This document shows, piece after piece, positions 26,159-34,556 of a stretch of 64,000 nucleotides of DNA. The DNA lies in NCBI GenBank assembly GCA_963844315.1, contig CAWJOC010000032.1, positions 1-64,000 of the forward strand, read 5' to 3'. The position numbers were made by a program, and so were the translations under genes. Position 1 is the stretch's first letter. Each line of letters opens with the position of its first letter. The stretch comes from CAWAVN01 sp963844315 (GTDB lineage: Bacteria; Planctomycetota; Planctomycetia; Planctomycetales; Planctomycetaceae). The notes beneath the pieces are model-generated. The model was given only the letters and a program-made list of their open reading frames with translations. It had not been told where the DNA came from and did no database searches.

Positions 26159-27400
26159 TCAAGTACCTTGTCGGCGTTGGCGGAACACAAACGTGCCCCG
26201 TTTTGAAGTCGTCAATACATCCGGCAAACCGTCGCTGTTGATGTCCGCCACTTCAATCTGCACGCCCACCCCGGACTCTTCATCAATCAGCATCGGCAGA
26301 AACCGCGTGGTTTCACTGTCTTCACGGACCTGCCGGAACCAATACACCACGGGTTCGGCATTGGGTTCGATGTCGCCCTTGGGTCCGTGGGCCCAAAGCC
26401 GCTTGCCGGTGATGATGTCTTTGAGACCATCGCCGTCAATGTCCGCAAAGTCCAAGGCGTGCGGCTGCGTGAACGCGGCTTTGTACTCGGAAAGCTCCGA
26501 GCGGTCGCCCATGATTTTATGCTCGTCAAACTTCGCAGGCGATTTTTGCTCGAACCACGCCAGGCCCCACCCGTGGGCGTTCAGGCTGGTGATGATATCC
26601 GCCTTGCCATCCCCATTGAGATCCTCGACGAACATCTGCGCCCCGCCTTTATCCTGGGAGAATTTGAATGTGTGTTCTTTCCACGGCGTTTGGCCGGCGG
26701 AGGCGGGTTGTTCCCACCAGCCATCATTTAACACCAAATCCAACCGGCCATCCGAGTTCACATCGCCTACGCCAGTCCCGTGATAGAATTCGTTCCACTC
26801 ACTCGGCGTCGTGATGGCAACGAACTTCCAAGGCTTGGTGGGATCGCTCGCATCAGGTTCCAGCCAGCCCCATTGCTTTTCGTCATGGGTGATGAGTTCC
26901 GGCCGGCCATCGCCGGTGATGTCTATCAAAGTGGGCGATTCGCCTTTGACCCGCTCGGCGACAAAGTGTTTTTTCCAAGGATCTTTTCCGGGCGGCCCGG
27001 GGTTTTCGTACCAATAGGCTTTGTGCATGTGGACCCGGCCCAGAACCAGAATATCCAGCCAGCCATCGCCATCAAAATCCTGCACCATCGAGAACATGCT
27101 GTTGGACGGGCTTTTGGCCGGTTCCAAAGCCACGGGCGGATAAAAAGCATTCGCTTTTTGAAACTCCGGCCCCGAATACCAAAACGGCCCGGCGATCACA
27201 TCGACATGACCATCCTTGTCGATGTCCCCCACCGCCACGCCATCGCAGTAGTATTTGTCGGTGAGTTGCTGCTTCTCGAACCAAACCTTGGCCGGTTCCG
27301 CCGACAGAACGCGATCAACCATTGATCCAAACAATATCCAGCCCATGCCAAAGATTGCGCAGAGATTAAACTGGAAACGTGCTTGAAAGATCATCGGCAT
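26159..27400 (-). CDS. Secreted FG-GAP/VCBS-repeat protein
   Basis: A 413-residue protein with a hydrophobic N-terminus that should act as a signal. It has at least five calcium-binding-like FG-GAP units, for example 'VGDIDKDGHVDVIAGP', 'VQDFDGDGWLDILVLG', 'LIDITGDGRPELITHD', 'VGDVNSDGRLDLVLND', 'VEDLNGDGKADIITS' and 'FADIDGDGLKDIITG', as in integrin-type propellers. Such proteins are very common in Planctomycetota; they bind ligand or carbohydrate at the surface. The ATG at 27400 gives the first signal-like segment; the frame stays open upstream only because it lies antisense to the next gene. Confidence 0.85.
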   Translation of the reverse strand: MPMIFQARFQFNLCAIFGMGWILFGSMVDRVLSAEPAKVWFEKQQLTDKYYCDGVAVGDIDKDGHVDVIAGPFWYSGPEFQKANAFYPPVALEPAKSPSNSMFSMVQDFDGDGWLDILVLGRVHMHKAYWYENPGPPGKDPWKKHFVAERVKGESPTLIDITGDGRPELITHDEKQWGWLEPDASDPTKPWKFVAITTPSEWNEFYHGTGVGDVNSDGRLDLVLNDGWWEQPASAGQTPWKEHTFKFSQDKGGAQMFVEDLNGDGKADIITSLNAHGWGLAWFEQKSPAKFDEHKIMGDRSELSEYKAAFTQPHALDFADIDGDGLKDIITGKRLWAHGPKGDIEPNAEPVVYWFRQVREDSETTRFLPMLIDEESGVGVQIEVADINSDGLPDVLTTSKRGTFVFRQRRQGT

Positions 27401-27562
27401 GGCAATCTCGCGTAAGGGATCACGATTCACCGGCATGTGTGTATTGTGGATTGTCTCACGAATCCCTGCAATCCCAGGCGGACCGCCTGACTCCAAATCG
27501 TCGGTGGCAATCAGTATGATGATGGGAAGTTCATGCCTTCCCTTCCGCCGAAGGACGGATTG

Positions 27563-29845
27563 ATGCGCACATCTCGACTCTTTGTGATTCAAACGATTCT
27601 GCGAGGAATTCTTTGGGGGGCCATTGTGTTTGGCGGAAGCCTTTCCGGCCATGCCGCGGACCTTCCGCCCGCCGCGAACCGCAAGGTGGATTTCGTCAAG
27701 GACGTGCAGCCGATTCTCAGAAAGCATTGCTTCGAATGCCACGCCACCGGCAACGAGGAAGGCGAATTGAACCTCGGCATCAAGGCGCAGCGCAATGCAG
27801 GCGGGCAAAGCGGAAAAGTGATTCTGCCCGGCCAAAGCGAGAAGAGTTTTCTGATTCAATTGGTGGCCGGGGTGAAGGAAGGGGAAATCATGCCGCCCGA
27901 AGGCGATCCGCTTTCCGCCGTGGAAATTGGAATCCTCAGGGCATGGATCGACCAAGGGGCGAATTGGCCCATTGAAACCGATGTGAAAGATGCCCGCATT
28001 GAGCAAGCCAAGAAGCATTGGGCGTTTCAACCGCTGAAAACCATCGAGCCTCCGAAGCCGTCTGAATCTTGGGGCCGAACGCCGATTGATCGCTTTATAC
28101 TTAAAGACTTGGAAGCGAAAAGTCTCAAACCCTCGCCGCCGGTTTCGCCCCAGCTTTTCATCCGGCGAGTGGCGATGGACCTCATCGGTTTGCCGCCGAC
28201 GCCGGAAGACGTTGCCGCTTTCGAAAAGGCTTGTCAATCCGACCGGCAAAAGGCGGTGGAAGATTTGGTGGATCGGCTGTTGGAAAGTCCGCAGCATGGC
28301 GAGCGCTGGGCACGGCATTGGTTGGATGGGGCCCGCTATGCCGACAGCAACGGGCAGGAAGGCGACCAGGACCGGCCCGGTGCGTATCACTATCGGGATT
28401 TCGTGATCCGCGCTTTGAATGAAGACTTGCCTTACGATGAGTTCGTCCGCTGGCAAATTGCGGGCGATGAATTGGCTCCTGAAAACTCTCAGGCGATTGC
28501 GGCGACGGGGTTTATTGTTGCCGGGCCGCATACGGTCTTGGAGAATACGTTTCTCGAAGAGGAACGCCTTCGCAACCGCTACAACGAATTGGACGACCAG
28601 ATCGCCACCTTGGGCACGGCGATGCTGGGTCTCACCATCGGTTGTGCCCGCTGCCACGATCACAAATACGATGCGATTTCCGCCCGCGACTACCATCAGT
28701 TGCTGGCGGCATTTCACGGCGGCGACCGCAAAGAGGTCAAGCTTTCCACGGGTGAAGAAGCCCTGGTCTTTCGTGACTTCGGAGCCGATCCCAAGCCGAC
28801 ATGGCTGTTTGAACGGGCGGATTTCTACGACCGCGATGAACCCGTGAGCCTGGGCTTTCCCGCGATCTTAACCGATGGCAAAGACGCGGCGGAGTATTGG
28901 TCCGAAGCCAAACCCAAAGAGTCAAAATTGGAAAGCACTTACCAACGCGCTGCGCTCGCGAATTGGATCACCGATACCGAGCATGGAGCCGGGGCACTCT
29001 TCGCGCGGGTGATCGTCAACAGAATCTGGCAACATCATTTCGGCCAAGGCTTGTCGCGAACCGTGAATGATTTCGGCGTGCGGGGCGAAACGCCGAGCCA
29101 TCCGGAACTTCTCGAATGGCTCGCGGCGGATTTCGTCCAGAATGGTTGGAAGCTCAAACGATTGCACCGGCTGATTGTGACCAGCGAAGTCTATCAGCAG
29201 TCATCCATGTTGGATGCCGACAAAGCCCAAGTGGATCCCGAAAACCGTTTGCTTTGGCGAATGGTTCCCAAGCGTTTGGAAGCAGAAATCCTGCGCGATG
29301 CCATGCTGGAGGTGAGCGGCACCCTCAATGAGGCAACCTATGGGCCGCCATTTAAGCCGTTGATTCCCGATGAAGCCAACGTCGCCCGGAATCTCAAAAC
29401 GCCTTATCCCAAGGATGTGAAAGATTCGCCGGACATTCGCCGCCGGAGCGTTTACATGTTCCACAAGCGGGTGGTTCCGTATCCGCTATTTCAAGCCTTC
29501 GACAAGCCGGATTCCTTGCAAAGCTGCGGCAGGCGGGAACAAACCACGGTCGCTCCGCAAGCCTTGGCGATGCTGAATGATGGTTTCGTGCGCGATTGTG
29601 CGGAGGATTTTGCGGATCGGCTGATGAAGGACGATCCGAACGATTCCGCGAAGCTCATCGAACAAAGTTTTCGTTTGGCATTGGGCCGGTCACCAAGCAA
29701 GTCGGAACTTGACGCTTCGCTAAAGTTCTTGGAATCGCAAACCCAGCGGCGGGAGACTCGCAAATCTTCGGCTCCCAAGCAGGAAGCGGTCGCAGATTTT
29801 TGCCAGGCGATGTTTGGACTGAACGAGTTTTTGTACGTCGATTGA
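27563..29845 (+). CDS. PSCyt1-DUF1549-DUF1553 secreted planctomycete cytochrome-type protein
   Basis: A 760-residue exported protein. After the signal comes a short cytochrome-like domain with one haem motif, CFECH at 56-60, then DUF1549 (about 150-360, 'PIDRFILKDLEAK', 'RRVAMDLIGLPPTPEDV', 'YADSNGQEGDQDRPGAYHYRDFVI') and DUF1553 (about 470-750, 'FARVIVNRIWQHHFGQGLSRTVNDFG'). AAGGA precedes the ATG at 27563; an ATG ten codons earlier is possible. The gene pairs with the DUF1501 gene 12 bases downstream, a hallmark Planctomycetota operon often linked to polysaccharide use. The molecular role is unknown. Confidence 0.93.
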   Translation: MRTSRLFVIQTILRGILWGAIVFGGSLSGHAADLPPAANRKVDFVKDVQPILRKHCFECHATGNEEGELNLGIKAQRNAGGQSGKVILPGQSEKSFLIQLVAGVKEGEIMPPEGDPLSAVEIGILRAWIDQGANWPIETDVKDARIEQAKKHWAFQPLKTIEPPKPSESWGRTPIDRFILKDLEAKSLKPSPPVSPQLFIRRVAMDLIGLPPTPEDVAAFEKACQSDRQKAVEDLVDRLLESPQHGERWARHWLDGARYADSNGQEGDQDRPGAYHYRDFVIRALNEDLPYDEFVRWQIAGDELAPENSQAIAATGFIVAGPHTVLENTFLEEERLRNRYNELDDQIATLGTAMLGLTIGCARCHDHKYDAISARDYHQLLAAFHGGDRKEVKLSTGEEALVFRDFGADPKPTWLFERADFYDRDEPVSLGFPAILTDGKDAAEYWSEAKPKESKLESTYQRAALANWITDTEHGAGALFARVIVNRIWQHHFGQGLSRTVNDFGVRGETPSHPELLEWLAADFVQNGWKLKRLHRLIVTSEVYQQSSMLDADKAQVDPENRLLWRMVPKRLEAEILRDAMLEVSGTLNEATYGPPFKPLIPDEANVARNLKTPYPKDVKDSPDIRRRSVYMFHKRVVPYPLFQAFDKPDSLQSCGRREQTTVAPQALAMLNDGFVRDCAEDFADRLMKDDPNDSAKLIEQSFRLALGRSPSKSELDASLKFLESQTQRRETRKSSAPKQEAVADFCQAMFGLNEFLYVD

Positions 29846-29857
29846 GGACCATAGACC

Positions 29858-31294
29858 ATGTCGGCTGATGCTCTGTTTCCTTGCGGTCGCATTGATAACC
29901 CCCTCACCCGCCGTGATCTGATGCTGCGCGCGGGCGGCGGAATGGGCATGCTGGCCTTGGCGGATTTGCTCAAAGACGATGGAACGGCGAGTGCCGCTCC
30001 GAAGCCATCAAACCCATTGGCTCCCAAGCCCGGCCATTATCCCGCGAAGGCCAAGGCGGTGATCTGGTTGTTCATGGAAGGCGCGCCGAGCGCGGTGGAC
30101 ATCTTCGACCCCAAGCCCGAACTCCAAAAGAACGACGGCAAGAAAATCGAGATCAACGTATTCTTCGGCGATCCTGGGCCGCTGATGAAGTCCCCGTTCT
30201 CCTTCAAGCAGTACGGCGAATGCGGCCAATGGGTTTGCGAGCTTTACCCCAACGTGGCCAAGCACGTCGATGAGTTGGCCTTCATCAAGTCCTGCTATAG
30301 CGAATCGGACAACCATGTGCCGGCGCTGTATCAAATCAATACCGGCTTGCCGCGACCGGGGTTTCCCTCTGCCGGGGCTTGGATCACTTACGGCTTGGGC
30401 AGCGAGAACCAAAACCTGCCGGGCTATGTGGTCCTGGGAAATACGCAAGGCGTCAAAGGCGGGCCGCACAATTGGAGCGCGGGCTTTCTGCCGAGCACTT
30501 ATCAAGGCACGCTGTTTCGCACCGAAGGCAACCCGATCCTGAACCTCAAGCGGCCCCAAAACGTGACCCGCGAGGAGCAAAGGGCGCAGCTCGATTTCCT
30601 GGCGAAACTCAATGCCGAGCATCTCGACAAGCATCCGGGCGAAGCGGAGTTTCTGGCCCGGATGCAGTCCTTTGAATTGGCCTACCGCATGCAGACCGAA
30701 GCCACCGATGTGGTGGATTTGTCCAAGGAATCCAAGGCCATGCACGCCCGCTATGGGATCGACAATCCCAAGTCGCGGTCGTTTGGTTCCAAATGCCTGA
30801 TGGCCAGACGGTTGATCGAAAGCGGCGTGCGGTTCGTGCAGGTTTATAGCGACGGCGAGTGGGACGCCCACAGTAACCTCACGAAAAACCACACGGACCA
30901 TTGTGCCGCGACCGATGTGCCGATCCATGGCCTTCTCACGGATTTGAAGGAGCGCGGGCTTTGGGATTCCACGTTGATACTCTGGGGCGGCGAGTTTGGC
31001 CGGATGCCCGTCTCGCAAAAAGGCGACGGACGCGACCATAACCCCAATGGCTTTCTGACCTGGATGGCCGGGGCGGGAATTGAGGGCGGCGTGAGTTATG
31101 GCGAAACCGACGAGATTGGCTATAAAGCCGCGGTCAATCCGGTGAGCGTCCACGACCTGCACGCAACGATGCTGCACCTTTTGGGCATCGACCACGAGAA
31201 GCTGACCTACTTCCACAATGGCCGCAGTTACCGCCTCACCGATGTGGCCGGCAACGTCATTCGTGAAGTGCTGTCCTCACCCGCGTCGGTGTGA
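29858..31294 (+). CDS. DUF1501 exported protein, partner of the DUF1549/DUF1553 protein
   Basis: A 478-residue protein with a Tat-like N-terminus ('LTRRDLMLRAGGGMGMLALADLL') and the alkaline-phosphatase/sulfatase-like fold of DUF1501: 'AKAVIWLFMEGAPSAVDIFDPKPEL', 'VKGGPHNWSAGFLPSTYQG', 'TLILWGGEFGRMPVSQKGDGRDHN' and 'VSVHDLHATMLHLLGIDH'. It follows the DUF1553 gene by 12 bases and is surely in its operon. The conserved His and Asp suggest a metal-dependent hydrolase, but activity has not been assigned to the family. Confidence 0.94.
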   Translation: MSADALFPCGRIDNPLTRRDLMLRAGGGMGMLALADLLKDDGTASAAPKPSNPLAPKPGHYPAKAKAVIWLFMEGAPSAVDIFDPKPELQKNDGKKIEINVFFGDPGPLMKSPFSFKQYGECGQWVCELYPNVAKHVDELAFIKSCYSESDNHVPALYQINTGLPRPGFPSAGAWITYGLGSENQNLPGYVVLGNTQGVKGGPHNWSAGFLPSTYQGTLFRTEGNPILNLKRPQNVTREEQRAQLDFLAKLNAEHLDKHPGEAEFLARMQSFELAYRMQTEATDVVDLSKESKAMHARYGIDNPKSRSFGSKCLMARRLIESGVRFVQVYSDGEWDAHSNLTKNHTDHCAATDVPIHGLLTDLKERGLWDSTLILWGGEFGRMPVSQKGDGRDHNPNGFLTWMAGAGIEGGVSYGETDEIGYKAAVNPVSVHDLHATMLHLLGIDHEKLTYFHNGRSYRLTDVAGNVIREVLSSPASV

Positions 31295-31303
31295 ATCTCA
31301 TCT

Positions 31304-32788
31304 TCAACCCGGCGACCAGATTGTCTCCGGTTCGAAGGGGAACATCGGTTGTCTTCGGCGGTGATAGGTCAATTGCCGCATGTCGGCGGTGGTGACTCCG
31401 GGGGTATTGACGCGGAGAAAGCTTTTGCAAACCTCGCGGTAAGCGGCGATGGGAGCATGCACTCCTTTGGCGACAATCACGCGGTATTCTTCCGGCTTGA
31501 GGCCGAACTCTGTGAGTTGCGACAGGCTGAAGGGCGGTTGCCGCCGGGATGTGAGCATCAGCGTGAGGCCGCTGTCGGTTTTGACGATGGCGGTTCGGCC
31601 CTGATGGAACCGCGTGCCTCCGCCGTGGCGGGGCTTGGTTTCGGTGAAGTGGCCATCGTGGAAGGACAGGATTTCCACTTCGGCGGAAATCGGCGGCCCG
31701 TGCAGGGCATCGGTCTTGCCTCCCATCGCTAAACGGATTCGCTTCCCCACACCGGCCGCTTCGGCGGTTTGGACTACGGCGGGATCGTAAAGGCACACGA
31801 AGCAATCCGCGATTTGCTGTTCCAAAAAATGATGGGCCAGCACCGTGCCATCGGCAGGCGAACCGCCACCCGCGTTATCGCCCATGTCCAACAGGCACAC
31901 CGGCGGCTCGCGCGTCAGAGCGATTTGGACCGCTTCCTTGGGGTCGATAAAGGTTCCCACGAACTCCTCGCGGCGGTCCCACAGGGCCTCTCCCAATTCA
32001 TTCGCGAGTTGAGTAGCCAAGCGGAAATCGTTATCGGTCACGACAACCACGGAAGACCCCATCTCCGGCACGTCCGCATACGGAAACCCCAAAATCACGC
32101 TGGCCGAAAGCACGCCCGGTTGCTCGGCAATGCATTTGGCTTTTTGAAAAAGGCCGAGGCAGGGTTCTTCCTCGGTCAGTTGCTTTTCGATGTTGATGGC
32201 CAAGGGAGGAAAAGCCGCCGCCTGTGTGGGCCGACACTCGCCGCGAACGGCTTTCGCCATGATCTTAGCGGCTTCCAGGCCGCGCTGCCTTTGGTCGATG
32301 TGGGGGTTGGTTTGATAGGCGACGAGGGCATCGGTGGCGGCAACCATTTGGGGGGACAGGTTGGCATGCGGATCGAGCGTGGCGACAAGCGGAAAAACCT
32401 TTCTCACCGCCTCCCGGATCTTGGAAAGCCAATATCCATCCACATCCGTAGGACCATCGCTCACCGTAGCTCCGTGGGCCGCCAGAAGCAAACCATCCAA
32501 ATCCTCGGCTCTTTTCAATCCATCGAACATGCGATCCAAAAGCGCGTGCAGCGTGTGTTCGGTCATCGTGCCGTGGGGAACCGCGCGGGCGGCGAAAATG
32601 GGCACGGCTTCGAGTTGCTCTTCTTCCAGCCCTTGGAAAAATCCACCTATCTCGTGGTGGGCCGATGCCAACCGCTCGCGGACTGCTTCGCCTTCGACGA
32701 GCAAATCCTCCTCGAAATGGTTGAGCAACGTCGGTTGTGAGACAAAGGTGTTCGATTCCTGCAATAACGCAATAATCCCAACTCGCAT
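31304..32788 (-). CDS. M81-family metallopeptidase, MlrC-like
   Basis: A 494-residue protein with AAGGAG before the ATG at 32788. It matches the M81 family, named for MlrC of the microcystin-degrading cluster: 'MRVGIIALLQESNTFVSQPT' at the start, 'LLAAHGATVSDGPTDVDGYWL', 'VATLDPHANLSPQMV' with His, 'LLDMGDNAGGGSPADGTVLAHHFL' and 'VIVAKGVHAPIAAYREVCKSFLRVNTPGVTTAD'. The metal ligands are retained. Most members outside microcystin degraders have no known substrate. It converges on the DUF1501 gene with only nine bases between the stops. Confidence 0.88.
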   Translation of the reverse strand: MRVGIIALLQESNTFVSQPTLLNHFEEDLLVEGEAVRERLASAHHEIGGFFQGLEEEQLEAVPIFAARAVPHGTMTEHTLHALLDRMFDGLKRAEDLDGLLLAAHGATVSDGPTDVDGYWLSKIREAVRKVFPLVATLDPHANLSPQMVAATDALVAYQTNPHIDQRQRGLEAAKIMAKAVRGECRPTQAAAFPPLAINIEKQLTEEEPCLGLFQKAKCIAEQPGVLSASVILGFPYADVPEMGSSVVVVTDNDFRLATQLANELGEALWDRREEFVGTFIDPKEAVQIALTREPPVCLLDMGDNAGGGSPADGTVLAHHFLEQQIADCFVCLYDPAVVQTAEAAGVGKRIRLAMGGKTDALHGPPISAEVEILSFHDGHFTETKPRHGGGTRFHQGRTAIVKTDSGLTLMLTSRRQPPFSLSQLTEFGLKPEEYRVIVAKGVHAPIAAYREVCKSFLRVNTPGVTTADMRQLTYHRRRQPMFPFEPETIWSPG

Positions 32789-33228
32789 GCGGAATGGCTC
32801 CTTACTCGGTTTTGCTACGAGCGTGGAAATGTCCCTTCTCCCCTGGGGAGAAGGTGGCCGAAGGCCGGATGAGGGGGAACGATTAAAGTTGGACGTAGAT
32901 CTTAAACCGATACCCCTCACCCTAACCCTCTCCCCCAAGGGGAGAGGGGACAAAAACAGACGGATTTCCGATGTTGATCTATTCCAACTCTCTCGTCATC
33001 TCTCCTTCCGAATAAATCGTTTGAACGGATTGCAATGGTCAGAAAGTCTTTGCGTGCAGTGTATCCAGATTCGCCCAAGAGACGAACCTTCTGGCTCAAT
33101 CATTTTGGTCGGGGCAAGATTTCCGGGCAGGATCTCCATGCATTTTCCCTCGGCATTGGATAACATGAAAAAAGTGGTGTTCCCAAGGAACGGGGTGCTG
33201 GCTGTCGAGTTGTTGAGAATTTCCCATC
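32789..33228. other. Intergenic region between divergent genes, containing a dispersed repeat
   Basis: 440 bases between the MlrC start and the FHA start. The first part holds the repeat at 32831-32952. The rest (32953-33228) shows no gene; the antisense frame that crosses it has no family match. It should hold the promoters of both flanking genes, but no convincing -35/-10 pair is seen. Confidence 0.4.
32831..32952. repeat. Dispersed repeat family B, copy 1
   Basis: The left end reads GTCCCTTCTCCCCTGGGGAG then GGTGGCCGAAGGCCGGATGA; the right end reads CCCTCACCCTAACCCTCTCC then AAGGGGAGAGGGGAC. The ends are partly complementary, so the unit can fold back. The middle differs from the second copy at 34337-34457. 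The ends match a repeat type seen in the intergenic spaces of many bacterial genomes. Confidence 0.85.
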
Positions 33229-34304
33229 ATGAACTACTGCCCGTTTTGCCAATTGCCATTGGACCGGCCCGTCAATCAATGCCCCTCTTGCAATGCGGAT
33301 CTCACCGAGCATCAACAATCGGGCGGACCGGGCGGGATGATGGGCGGGGGCACGCTGAAGGAGTCCGCCGCCGACCTGCGTGCCCAGCTTCAGGGGAAAA
33401 AAAGCGGCACGCTGATGGAATCCACCGACCAGGTGCATCAGCAGATCGGGACAAAGAAAGAAAAAACTCCCGGCGGACGCCCCACGGCTCCAATGCCTGC
33501 TCCGATCCCGCGCACCAAGAAACAACCCGTGCGGCGCAAACCCCTGGCTCGGACAATTCGGGCGATTCCGCCCTGCCGTTTCGACCCGTCAATCGCCCGC
33601 CCACGTTGATCTTGTGCGCCTTGGACGATGGCTCGCGGGACGATGGCGAATGGTTCCGGGTGCGAAAGCCTGAATTCCGGATCGGCCGGACCCAAGGCGA
33701 TCCCAATAATCCCAACGACATCATCATCGCCAACGACAACGGCATCTCTTCGACCCACGTCGAGATCAAGCTGCGCGTGGAAGATGGGCGGTATCGTTAT
33801 TATCTGCGCGACTGGCCGAGCCGGAACGGGACTTTCGTCCGCGTCTCGCGGGCGGCGCTCAGGCCCGAGCAGGAACTATTGATCGGGGCACGCCGCTATT
33901 TCCTCAACGCGGGTCCTGGGGCCAAGGCCCACGATTTGAGCGACGACGATTTAAGCCCCGCCAAAGCCACGCGCGGCTGGGAAGCCCTGCCCGCGAGCGG
34001 AAACCTGCCCAATGTCGTCCCCAAACTGGTGGAAATGACGCCGCGTGGCAACGGCCACGAATTCCCGCTCTCCGAAGGCGAAACCATCATCGGAACCAAC
34101 GCCGCCTTGTGCAGCATCGCCATCACTGGCGATCCCTTCGTCAGTTCCACGCACGCGAGAATCATCAAGGACAAAAAGAACCGCTGGATTATCGAAAACC
34201 TCAATTCCTTGAATGGCATCTGGCTGCGAATTGACGAGATGGCTCTCGATACCGGCGGCGAGTTCCAAATCGGCGAGCAACGCTTTTTAGTGCGCATTCC
34301 CTAG
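33229..34304 (+). CDS. Zinc-ribbon and double FHA-domain protein (frameshifted)
   Basis: The first frame (33229 to about 33540) starts 'MNYCPFCQLPLDRPVNQCPSC', a two-CxxC zinc ribbon, followed by a Gly/Pro-rich linker. The second frame (to 34304) carries two FHA domains: 'EFRIGRTQGDPNNPNDIIIANDNGISSTHVEIKL...SRNGTFVRV' (quoted in part) and 'ETIIGTNAALCSIAITGDPFVSSTHARI...LNGIWLRI'. FHA domains bind phosphothreonine, so the protein should read Ser/Thr kinase output. The break at about 33530-33545, in a GGCGCAAACCCC stretch, is a probable one-base indel. About 357 residues in all. The FHA-ABC gene follows. Confidence 0.8.
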
Positions 34305-34336
34305 CGACGCTTTGACAGTCCAACAAGCAATGTAAT

Positions 34337-34457
34337 GTCCCTTCTCCCTGGGGGAGAAGGTGGCCGAAGGCCGGATGAGGGGGACGATGAAGCGAAGACG
34401 TTGAGTTTAAATCCAATCCCTCACCCTAACCCTCTCCCCCAAGGGGAGAGGGGACAA
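34337..34457. repeat. Dispersed repeat family B, copy 2
   Basis: It has the same ends as the copy at 32831-32952 (GTCCCTTCTCCC and GGCCGAAGGCCGGATGAGGG at left; CCCTCACCCTAACCCTCTCC and AAGGGGAGAGGGGACAA at right) with a different middle. The two copies flank the FHA gene in the same orientation. Confidence 0.85.
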
Positions 34458-34556
34458 GTCAACTCCCTCACCCTCCGCAGGCGAGGGAACAAGATTGGCT
34501 ATTGCTTCGGCTAACTCAACTCTCACCGGCACGCCCTTTGAGTAGAAGCCCACGCC

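Noticed and set aside
27401..28717. Long upstream extension of the FG-GAP frame to 852 codons
   Set aside because: The added part is antisense to the PSCyt1/DUF1553 gene, which has clear domain matches; only the part from 27400 down is coding.
30008..31216. 402-codon frame antisense to the DUF1501 gene
   Set aside because: It mirrors a well-supported gene and has no domain match of its own.
32334..33228. N-terminal part of a 656-codon plus-strand frame
   Set aside because: It is antisense to MlrC and crosses a repeat; only the part after about 33540 is real, as the second half of the FHA protein.
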